Of a stretch of DNA of 64,000 bases, positions 35,901 to 47,900 are shown piece after piece. How positions within the stretch are numbered: position 1 is the first letter of the stretch; every line of letters starts with the position of its first letter. The DNA lies in NCBI GenBank assembly GCA_002633025.1, contig NMRB01002223.1, forward strand, positions 1-64,000. Reading direction: 5' to 3'. The DNA is from Notospermus geniculatus. Lineage: Eukaryota; Nemertea; Pilidiophora; Heteronemertea; Lineidae. The translations under genes were made by a program, and so were the position numbers. The notes beneath the pieces were generated by a model, which searched no databases, was not told the origin of the DNA, and saw nothing but the letters and a program-made list of their open reading frames with translations.

Positions 35901-38900
35901 GCGTAACCCAAAAATCGTCAAAGTGCTGTAACTCAGGAACGACTTGACCCAAAGTGCTCCAATGTGCTATGTGGCCCCCTGCAGATGACCTTTATGTGCA
36001 TGTGAAGTTCCAGCTGATCGGACATCCAATATGGCCGCCAGGTGGCCCCTGAACCGTCAAAGTCCTACTCAAGAATGACTTGACTCAGATTGCTCATGAC
36101 TGATATGTACCTCCCTCTGTCATTAGAGTATTATGTCCAACCCGGTGAGCACATGTTCCTTGGACCATTTCTTTCAAGGTCACAGAGCTCAACGTGTAGC
36201 AACAGTTATGAACTTGATACGTTTCGTCAATATTTCATCCAGCAACTTCATACCTTGCATAAAGCTACGTTTAGCTGACAAGCGGAATGCGGATTGCGGA
36301 ACGCGGAAGCGGAAAATGCAATGCATTTTCGCATACAACATATCGCTGCCGCTGGGGATTCCGCGTCCCTATACCGCATTCCGGATGTCTGGTAAACGCA
36401 GCTTTAATGTGTACACCCTTAGTCAAAAGTAAATAGACAGCTACTAAATTCAATATTTCTTTTAATATTAATGAAACGCATTTTTTTCTTTTTATACTCA
36501 CTCATAACAACTGCTTCGGCACCTTTTTCCACCGAAATGACCCAGGTATACAGTTTAGTGACTTTTTGGGGAAAGATTGAAATTTTGTCAAAAAATGAAG
36601 TTTTTTAAAATAGCGTTCGCAAAATCGAGAACCTGAGCATTTTACAGCTCTACTGTTTCCAGACACAATGATATTTTGAAATAAAGAATTGAAGCTTCTG
36701 CAACCGAGTTATTGATGGTTTCTTACAGGCAATTTTAGGGTTTTCCAATGGGGCTATCCAGGGAAAACTAAACCTCCAGATGGCTCTGCTGTACTATAAG
36801 TCCTAGTGTCACTGTTTGCAACATGGCAGAGTATGGAAAGTGGACTGTTCAGAAACTTAAAAATGAGTTATCAAACAGAGGAGCGTCAATTACAGGCAGA
36901 AAAAGTAATCTAATCATTTTCAACCTCAGATGCCTCCATCATTGACGTAATCATCATATCAGACTTGATATATGGCACAAATCGGCTCCTATAACCAGTT
37001 AACAGCTAGAGCAATAGAAACAAGTTCTACCCTTAGGTTTTTATACCCTAGAAATCAAATGAGCTGATTATTTTTGATCTGAGAAGTTTGGGTCATGGTG
37101 ATATCGACGTTCTATATCACGAAATTTGATATTTTGAGATTACTTGCCACACTGTCAACTGATCAACATGAAACAAGTCTAAATTCATGCCTGCTTATCC
37201 AAGGACAGGACTGTGGTAAAATTCTCAGCCTCATTTGTCCGGGTGATTGAGATATCATGAGATTTTGTTATTTTCAAACTTGATAATTTGCAATATCTCT
37301 GCCCGTGGTTGAGATAGAGACATGATATCACCCACACTTAGGTTAATTGAGCATGCCCATTTCGATTATGCAATGATCTTGATGATCAGGTCAAGGTCAA
37401 ACTTGATAATTTCAAATGTCTCTGTCTGTGGTAGCAGTGGAGGTTTGATAAAACCCATATTTAAGTTATTTAGGATGCCAATTTCGATTATGTAATAACC
37501 CTGATGATCATAGGTCAAGGTCAAGGTCAGAGATGAAGGTCAAACTTCCCGAAGAACTGATAAACAATGAAACTCACTGAACAGAAAGTGGATAGTATAA
37601 CTTATAGTACAGTAGAGACCTCTATTATCAAGTGGTTGAAGTATATTCTGGATAGCCCCATTGCCAGTCTGACACCACATTCATAACCAACCAGTTGTGA
37701 CGCGGCAAGTTCAGAGTCACACATAATAATCGCTATTCATACTTGGCCTATTTGACCGAGCCTTTGGAATTTCAATAAGACATAGGCCCGTATTCTAGAA
37801 GCTGCCTTAACTCTAAGGTCCACTTTAATCTATTGTATTCTGCCCTGCAAACAATAGCTAAAGGTATACCTTTGACTTAAGGAAGCTTCTAGAATACGGC
37901 CCATAATGTGAATAACAATAAGGCATAAATGGCTCGGGATGACGTTCCGAGCTATAGGCGATTACCGCAGACACCTAACCACAAAGCATGTTTGCCCGTT
38001 CAAAACTAAACTATAGTGCACAATACAATCAATAATAATGATGCAACGCAATCAATGTGGTTTGCCCCGAGCGTGTGCTTTGTGACGGAGAACTGCTGAA
38101 AATTCAACACTTGGTCGGTATGAAATACGGATGAGCTCATGGAAGATCGAACTTGGCAAACCGAACAAAATCACTGCAAAAGTCCCTCTGTAACTTTGTC
38201 CCCCCTCCAGATCCAAAGGATCCGAAAGCTGGATTCTACTCAGAAACAAATGTGCTTCAAGATGGCATAGTGCGATCACCAACAAATCCCGAATAAAAAA
38301 TCACTTTTTTTGATGAAATTCAAACTTTCACCAAAAAATCAGTTCAAAGGACAGCAAGATAATTTTGGTGTAAGAAGGTGCCAAAGCAATTGTTATCAAT
38401 GGAAATAAAAAGAAAAATTGTGCCTCGCTGCTATTTTAGGAAATATTGAATTTAGTAGCTGTCTATTTACTTTTGACTAAGGGTGTACTAGAGGGATAAC
38501 TTCTGATTTGCCACACTCCAAATTAGTATCGGAATACAAAGCGACGGGCGTATATTGCTACCGCCCTGCGGTACACTTGTTATACCCTAGGAATCAAATG
38601 AACTGATTACTTTTGATCTGAGATGTTGGAGTCATGGTGATATCGACGTTAGATATCACAAAATTTGATATTAGTATTTTGAGATAACTTACCACATTGT
38701 CAACTGATCAACATGAAACAAGTCTTAATTCATGCCTGCTTATCCTAGAACAGGACTGTGTTAAAATTCTCAGTCTCATATGGCCGGGTGATTGAGATAT
38801 CATGAGATTTTGATATTTACAAACTTGATAATTTGAAATGTCTCTGCCCGTGGTTGAGGTAGAGACACGATATCACCCATACTTAGGTTATTGAGGATGC

Positions 38901-41900
38901 CCATTTCGATTATGCAATGACCTTGATGATCAGGTTAAGGTCAAACTTGTTAATTTGAAATGTCTGTCGTAACAGTAGAGGTTTGATAACACCCATATTT
39001 AGGTTATTTAGGATGCCAATTTCGATTATGTAATGACCCTGATGATCATAGGTCAGGTCAAGGTCGGAGGTCAAGGTGAAACTTCCCAAAGAACTGGTAA
39101 GCAATGGTTGAACTACACAGGTCGGTGCAAAACCGACAAGCATACTTCTACTACCCAGAGCCCAAAACTACTGATGGCATTAGGAGCAGAATCTTTCTAG
39201 AAGAAAGAAAACATCAAGATATCCCGATTCGGTCCAATGGTTCGAGCTGCAGACCCTATTTTGTAAAGCAAGGTCGAGGCCATTGGTGAATATATTGTTC
39301 CACGCAGAACATCAAGCATTGTCAAGAGCATACACAACATAGTCTAGGAGCTAACAAAGATTTAATGCACATCTCAAGCAAAAACTTTTTTGGGTTTGGG
39401 GGCTAGTTTCTATCCCACTGACCACAAAAACCCAATTCTTAAGTTCGCAAATGGTGCGTTTAGAAGATAGAGCCATTTGAATTTTGGGTACTGACTTTAT
39501 CATTGGAGCAAAATCAGAGCATTAATATACAGGGGCTTGGAAACTGATGTACAGCCAACTTTATATGGGTGACTTGGGACCCTATAAATGTATTGCCAAT
39601 AGATAGATACATGGGTCCACTGAGACAGGAAAACATATTGTTACGTATTTTATCTTATTGGAAATGATGGTTTTACATCTTTTTCAGAATTTTGGCCCGG
39701 CGGCCATTTTAAATTGATAACTTACTGTTAATTGAATTGGCCGGGTTTATTTGGCAAGCATGCTTGCCAAACAGTTCCCTTTTTCGTCTTTATTTAGCAA
39801 GCATGCTTGCCATCTAATGCTGAAAAATGTCCCTATTTGGCAAGCATGTCACGCCCCCTAATGAATATTAATCGGGATATGTGCTTGCCGTATTATTCAG
39901 CACGTTCGGTTATTGAGCAAGCAAATACATGTACAGGTATGCAAATTGTTTTGGAGGAAATTTTAACCTATCCAGGTGCAAGCAAGGGCCAAAGGAGATC
40001 AGTGGGGACAATTACACAGAGTAACTTGATGTTCATGTTGTACTTTTTGAGAGGGGGCGATAATATGAGTATCTTTATCTTCTTGATATGTCTTTTCTGA
40101 GAGAAAAAGACAAAAGAAAACAACTGAACAGGGAAAAAATAGAAAAAAAGAAAAATCACGAGTGAGACCACGCGAGTTCCGAACCTCCGACCTTCAGGTT
40201 GTTGAGCCGACATCCTGTGCACTACGCTAATCAACTGACTGCCGACATGGGGGGGATATTTGTTACCTGGTTCAGGGCAATGCGTGTAACTCGCCGTTTA
40301 AGCCAAACTTCGCGTACTGTTTGGCAAACCAGGCTCGATAAATGGACATTTTCTTCTGAAAATCGCTTGTTGGTAGCTTCCTACCGCAAGGCACCCTCCA
40401 CCAGACACGCCACTGTCCCCCCTGCCAGCTGCTCTAGAGCGCTGCATAATTAATGAGCTAGACGTGCGTCCAAGATACGCTTTTACTGCATACACAGCAG
40501 TTAGCTGTGCAAATAAACAGTTCGGTGCCTTTAACGCCGTCTTAATCTTCGTTCGAGGCATAGCCTGCTCCCAATCGCAACTTGTCGATGCCTTTTGGCG
40601 AGGGTTGCGACGGCGTGTCGGAGGACGCCATCTTCATCTTCTGTTTGCATAATTAATGGGGTCTAATTAATATTCATTATTGGCTGCTTGCCATCTAAGA
40701 CCAAATTTCTGTAATTCGGCAAGCATTTGCTTGCCAAATAACCACTTTCTATTGAATTTCTCATCCTATACTATAGCAAATAAAAACAAATAAGAATATG
40801 CTAATCTGATTCTATGGACCCATGTTTCTATCTATTGGCAATACATTTACATGTATAGGGTCTCAAGCCACCCATTTAAAAGTTCGCTGTACATCAGTAT
40901 CCAAGCCCCTGTACAAATGCTCTGATTTTGGTTCAATGACAAAGCCAGTACCCAAAGTTCAAACGGCTGTATCTTCTAAACGCACCATTTGCGGAACTTA
41001 AGAATTGGGTTTTAGTGGTCAGTGAGATAGAAACTAACCCCCAAACCCAAAAACGTTTTTGTACTTGAGATGTGCATTAAATCTTAGTTAGCTCCAGCAT
41101 CAACAGGGTAGCCTTGTAACTGACAAAAGGATTATCCTGTGAAAGGTCAAACAAAAAATGAAGTACAGGTACATGTAGGACATGGAAATCAAACGTTATT
41201 AAACTTAACAACAGTTTTACATCTTATGGCACCGCGGTTCACCGGTTAGTTAGTTATTAAGGAACACTGACCTTGCTTCACAAGAATGGCTGTGGAGGTA
41301 AAACTACTGGACCGAATCGAGGTATCTTGGTCTTATTTTTCTTCTAGATATCCATTCATACCTGTGGTTTGGGACTGAGGGGTGGTGCAAGAATGCTATA
41401 TGTGCGTTTTTTTGGACCACCCTGTATTCTGGATTGCCCCACTGTCTCTTTGCATGACATGTTTGACGCCTTGGACACTTCGGGGAAACAGCCATGCAGT
41501 AGGATCATTGCTGGAAAGGCCTGAAAATTAACGCTATACCTCCTATGCTTTTGGAATAGGGGGCGACAAGACCAATCCCCACAACTTTTCAAAAGGGACC
41601 CATACTAATTCTCAAGGACTTAGGAGTTGTAGTCCAAGTTCGAGGCTATCCTTCATTTCATGATTTACGCTGAATATCAACCCCACTATGCCTCTTGGGG
41701 GTCACTGGTGGCGTTTAGTAGTGTCTTTTTTTCAAATCTTTGAGGAATTTTACAATGTGATGACAATTTAATTTTTGGACTATATTTTTTCAAATCTTGA
41801 ACGACAAATCAGTCTTGAACAAATTCCGCTTCAGCTTTTCGTAGTAGTACTAGTTCAGGCGGTGGTGAGGAATGGGTCACAATCGAGTCATCCAGATTTT

Positions 41901-44900
41901 TCGACCCCCCCCCCCCGTACGCCCATCATGGAGAGTGACCTTACAAAGAACTCACGAAATATATTTCATAAAACGTGTCCGTCGATTACTGATATTCCAC
42001 AATCTGTCTTCACAGTGCATTTCCAAAAGTGTCACAACATGTACGGCAGCTGTAACCGCACAGCACAGAATGGAGGCTGTCGGACGCGAAAGTACCACAT
42101 GAGTGTCGCATGCCCCGAGGCATGCTGGCCAGAGTTGTGTGGTAAGTCTTCATTGTTTTTACTGAATTTCTCTGGATCTCTCTCTCTCCATCCAATCTGT
42201 GGTTTCAGCAGGATAACTTAAAAATTATGTCTTCTATCGCGCCAAAAGTTTCAGGAATAATAGATATGCATATAACACAGAACCCTATTGAGTCTTGGTG
42301 TCATCCGAATACAATAAAGTGTGAAATCTTGATGAAGTTTATTGTTCTATCGCATGTACCAATGCAGGTATCAACTGACTTGTGCTGCCCCCTGAGCTAA
42401 GCAGAAGGAACTACGAATCACTTTGGGGCATTGTGCTATCCATCTATTTTAGAACCACGAGATGACCAATATCTGGTAATCAAGCAATATGGAACATGTG
42501 GAATGGAATACTGTGATGAGGATTTCGTCATCCGTCTTTAACGAGGTTAAATAATGTATATTTTGTACAATTTGACATAATAAAAGGAGTCGTCCTCCAG
42601 AAATTTCGCAAAATTTGACAGTGACAAAAATAAATCATGTCAATTTGGCTTTCATTTCAATGCGCATCTTGTATTGATCTTTCTGTGTGTTAAAAGTAAA
42701 AGTTTATGATCTCCTTGATCCTGTCTATTGAACATCTTTGTTCGCAGCATAGTTAAGACCGCCCCATCTCAATGGGGCGGTCTTCCTTGTTTTTACTGAA
42801 TTTCTCTCTCTCGATCTCTCCGTCCAATCTCTGCTTCCGCCTGGATGACTGAAAAAAGTTCGACCTGAATGGCGGCGAAACTTTCAGGAATTGTCAAGAT
42901 GCATATTACACAGAACCCAAATTGATTCTTGGGGTCATTCGTACACAAATATTCCGAAAATTTGCATGAATTTATTGGTTTTATCGCATAGGCCTCTATC
43001 GTGTTTGCGCAATTTGGTAAATCATCCAAAACACAACTGTAGAGTGTGGAGATTTAATGAGCATGCGCATTGGGACTTAGAGTGGTTCTTCAGGTTCTTC
43101 AAGTCACTTGTTTCCAACTTCAGGTGGTAGGAGGTTGGTGTGGAACATCTTTCTGCAGGACTCGTTGATAAGAATTGAATATACACGGGGTGTTATCTTA
43201 AAATGGGACAACAGGGTGTATCAATAACAAAACATCTTTGGCAGGGAGTATCAATAACAAGACAAGGAACATGGTGTGGGTTTGATTGACCTCCTTCCAT
43301 GATCTAATAAAGCTACTGAAAGATCAATATTACGGCAAATTCACGCTAGAGAAATGAAAATTATTTCCTCAGCTTCTCAGCTTCTCTTGAGGAAATATTC
43401 ATTTCACCCAGTTGAGCAGAGAACAGGTATACCTGTCCGTACAAACTCCACAGGTACATACACTCAATGTTACCTGTCGAGTTTCAACGTAACGTGACAA
43501 AGATGTGTGTATCCACTGGCTATACCTGTGCTACATTTTAGGAGTCAACTTGGGTGCCATCAAAACTCGTGACCATTCGGCTGATTTTGCGGTAATAGGG
43601 AGTTTAAGAATCCAAACGATAAACGTAAACTTTACGACAAAGATGGTTTATCGTTCGTGACATGGAAATAACGTAAACACAGTTAAGATTGAAATCTACT
43701 AATGAACGTAAAAGTAAACGGTAAATTGCAAGACCACACAACCAGTAAGAACAATCCATTGGTGCAACGCGAAGATTTGTATACAAAGGGCGGTCAATGA
43801 TGATCAGCGTTCATAGACTAGTTCCCGTCTTTGCCGCTTCACCCGCTGGCGCTCCTCTTTATCTTCACTATACAAAGACAGGCACGGGTCGCCATTTTGA
43901 CAGGGTGTTATGAGGTCACGAGCTATGTCTGTCAAATGGCAGCCCATGCATGTCCGTATAGCGGAACAGGAGTGCCAGTGGGTCGAGCGGCAAAGACGGG
44001 AACCAATCTACAGCGTTCACGTCACCCCCAAACGACCAGGGGGGAACGCATAGAAACTCCACTAGTGACTAGCGGGGTCGGTCGATAGTGAACGGAGCCT
44101 TAGCGGAGGTTCTATGCTAGCGGTCCGCTAGCAGTACCGATACGAAGGACGCATATAAATTCGCCAGGCTGTCGCCAGGCCAAATCGCTGGAGGAACTAA
44201 GAGCACCTCCAGTGAGTCCGCTAGTAACTGTAGAGGACCATTCGTCGACCTGTGGCAGGTAGAAGCAGATGCATTTTTTGGTTTTCGTGAAGATTTGCCT
44301 CACGGTAGAAATTTTCGTCCGAGAATTAACCTGTACGAGGATTTTACTGATGATGAATTCATGAGAAAATATCGACAGCTAGCGGCCCGCTAGCAGTAGA
44401 GGACGCATAGAAATCCGCCGGCACTGTCGGCGACAGTAAAATGAGCGATGTTCCCTCCTTGGCAAGTGGGCAAACTATTACGAAATTCCGAGAGGGGGAA
44501 CAATGGAAATGCCTGTGGGGCCCACGACGGCAGCGCGATACGCAAACTCCCAACAGCTTATCGGCGGACATCACTAGTGGAGTCCTATCGACGGTTCTAT
44601 GCGGCCTCCAGAATTACCCCGATGCGGTATCGGGCGACAAGGTCCCGCTAGGGACTTGCGGGCCGTTCACTAGCGGAGTTTCTATGCGGTCCCCCTGAAG
44701 GCCAAAAGAGCGTTCGTCCGTCCGGAAAAGTCAATCAGTACGACATTCCATGACATGTTGTACTATTACATGGTGTTTCGGGTGAACAGCTTTGGCCTAG
44801 TTCACACAAATTCCTGGAAATGGAATGCAATAGAACTGACTTACGCAAGTCACAAGGGGCAGTGAAACGTATCACAATGCAATTTGACCTCCTTTGCCGA

Positions 44901-47900
44901 ACGTGAAGCAGGAAACGTTCAAACGCTAGTGAAATGGCATGTTGACACAATGTCGTAAAGTTCACGTTTATCGTTTGGATTCTTAGACTCCCTAATGTTA
45001 TCACTAACGTTGCCAATTCTGGTGTCAAACTAAATCTTAATAGTGTAGGTTTGAACTGACCTACTTCCATGGGCCGGTTGCACAAAAGCATACTAGGCCT
45101 AGTATCATTCTATCTCCTAGTTGGCTTCTAACTTTGTATACGTTTGTATACGAAGTTAGAAGCCAACTGGGAGATAGAATGATACTACGAGTAGTATGCT
45201 TTTGTGCAACCGGGCCTACCAAGTTGGTACGGTTGCACAGAACTATACTATGTCTGGTATCATTGTAAACAACATACTATATCTGGTAGGGTTCAGGAGT
45301 ACTACTAAGTGCTGCCATCTATGTTACTGAGTTCTTTCCTGGCTTGAATATATTGTCATATCACATGCAGTGGCATGGAGTTGGTACGGTTGCACAAAAC
45401 TATACTATGTCTGGTATCATTCTAGACAACATACTTGGCTTATACATATATAACAACAAGGGATTGTCACACCCAGTGCACATTGTGCTGTCAGGTGGAA
45501 TTCATTCAACTTGGTCTAGTACTTTCCCACAAAGTATGTTACCACGTAGTTGACGGTTGAGTGCCTAGCATGCTTTTGTGAAACACTCCTGGAAGACCCA
45601 ACTAACTAGAATGCTACTAGGCATTTGGAATGCTACTATCTCCTAGTTGGCTTCTAACTTAGTATGCTTTTGTGCAACCGGGCCCAGTTCAGCGCGATGG
45701 TATTGGTATCAAACTAAAGCTTAGGTCAGTTCAAACCTTGACTTTATATTTTCATGACCCAGTGACCTACTTTAAGACCAGTTGAGCCAAGGTAGTCATG
45801 TTTGGTATCAAACTAAAACTAATGAAGTGTAGCTTCGAACTGACCTACTTCTATGACCTATTAGTGATCTACTTAATGACCAGTTGAGCGAAGGTAATCA
45901 TGTTTGGTATCAAACTAAAGCTTATGAAGTGTAGGTTTGAACTGACCTATTTCCATGACCTATTGACCTTCTAAGGACCAGTTGAGCCAAGTTAGTCATG
46001 TGTAGTATCAAACTAAAGTTAATGAAGTGTAGGTTCGAACTGACCTACTTCCATCACCTAGTGACTTACTTAATGACCAGTTGAGCCAAGGTAGTCGTGT
46101 TTGGTATCTAACTAAAGCTTATGAAGTGTAGGTTTGAACTGACCTATTTCCATGACCTATTGGGCTACTTAAAGACCAGTTGCCAAGGTAGTCATGTTTG
46201 GTATCAAACTAAAGCTAATGGAGTGTAGGTTCGAATTGACTTACTTCCATGACCTAGTGACCTACTTATTGACCAGTTCATCATTAACTTCCTGATCCTG
46301 CTGTCTATTGAACCTCGTCCATTAACCCTCCATCTGTGCTGCCTTTTTAGCTCACCTGTGGTGAGCTCTTACAATGGTGGTGCGTCCGTCGTCCGTCGTC
46401 GTTGCCCGTTAGCCCGGGCCGTTAGCAGAGCACGTTTTGTAACCGATGCGGCTATTGATCTGAAACTTGGTACATATATACCCCTAGGTCAGAGGACCTA
46501 TGACACCATGTTTTGGTCCGATTCGATTCTTGGCTTGGCCACCAGATGGCCAAAACCAAAAACACAAAAAGTGCAATAACTCCTGAACTAACAACTGGAT
46601 CATCTCCAAATTTTTATCATAGGTGTATCTAATTAGGATACATAACATATTTAACGGTTTTTGATTTGACCTACCTTTCAAGGTCACAGAGGTCAAAGTT
46701 GTATAAAAATAACGAACCTGTCACAGTTCGCCATTATTTCACTGAGCAACTTCATATCTTGCACAAGCGTGTATTAGAGGGGTACCTTCAAAAATACAGA
46801 GTTTCAGCGCGATCGGACATCCAATATGGCCGCCAGGTGGAGTTACCTGAAAATCATCTGACTGCTGTAACTCAGGGACGGCTTGACCTGGAGTGCTCAA
46901 ACTTGATATGTACCTCCCTCTAGATGACCTTTAGGTGCACGTCAAATTTCGGCCTGATTTGACTTCTAATATGGCCACCAGGTGGCATAACCCGAAAATC
47001 ATCAAAGTGCTATAACTCGGGAATGCTTGACCCAGAGTGCTCAAATTTGATATGTGGCCCCCTCTAGATAATCTATAGGTGCACATAGAGTTTTGGCCTG
47101 ATTGGACGTCCAACATGGCCACCAGGTGGCATAACCTGAAAATTATCTGAGTGCTATAACTCAGGGACGGCTTGACCCGGAGTGCTCAAACGTGATATGT
47201 ACCGCCCTCTAGATGACCTTTAGGTGCACGTCAAACTTTGGCCTGATTTGGTTTCCAGTATGGCCGCCAGGTGGCATAACCCGACAATCATCAAAGTGCT
47301 ATAACTCAGGAGTTACTTGACCCAGAGTGCTCAAATGTGCTGTGTGGATCCCTCTAAATGACCTTAATGTGCATGTGAAGTCTTGGCCCGATCGGGCATA
47401 CAATATGGCCGCTAGGTGGCATAACCCCCAAATCATCAGTCCTGATTGCTCATAACTGATATGTACATGCACCTCCCTCAGACACGTCCTGTTTGGGTTG
47501 GATACTTCAGATCTACATTTGGGTTTCAGCTCAGTCTTTTCTAGAGTTTCAGATTGTAAAGTTCCAGCCTGAAGAAGACCCCGATTGGGGTCGAAAATTC
47601 GCAAATATTCAACAGGTGAGCACATGGTCCATGGACCATTTTGTTTATTAAATACTACTACATTTCTTTGCACTGGACAACTAATTATTTTGCTATCAGT
47701 GAACTCTCTCTACAGGGTGGGCCAAAAATAGCGCAACATGGGGAGCCCAATTTTGGTCTGGAGACCAGGTTGTATGATTTCAAACCCAGTAATAACCTGA
47801 ACAAGTACATGTAGGTCAGGGTAGGATTAGTCATAAATAGGCCTGGGCCTTTCAAGAGACCGAGTGTCCTTTTTAAACTTTTACCAAGCCTATTTTGGAT

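Larger units (their letters stand above)
35135..38580. mobile_element. Helentron-like non-autonomous element 1
   Basis: 5' end TATACGCCCGTCGC (35135-35148). Its exact inverse GCGACGGGCGTATA lies subterminally at 38541-38554, followed by a stem-loop TACCGCCCTGCGGTA (38559-38573) and CACTTGT. The interior is a 145-bp tandem array. Subterminal inverted repeats, a 3' hairpin and internal tandem repeats are the described layout of Helentron-associated (HINE/DINE-like) elements, which insert between T and T without duplication. It sits inside SAP-repeat copy 1, and copy 2 gives the uninterrupted sequence. A 9-bp-type 3' end of the second family survives near 36141-36170, so it is a mosaic. Confidence 0.65.
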
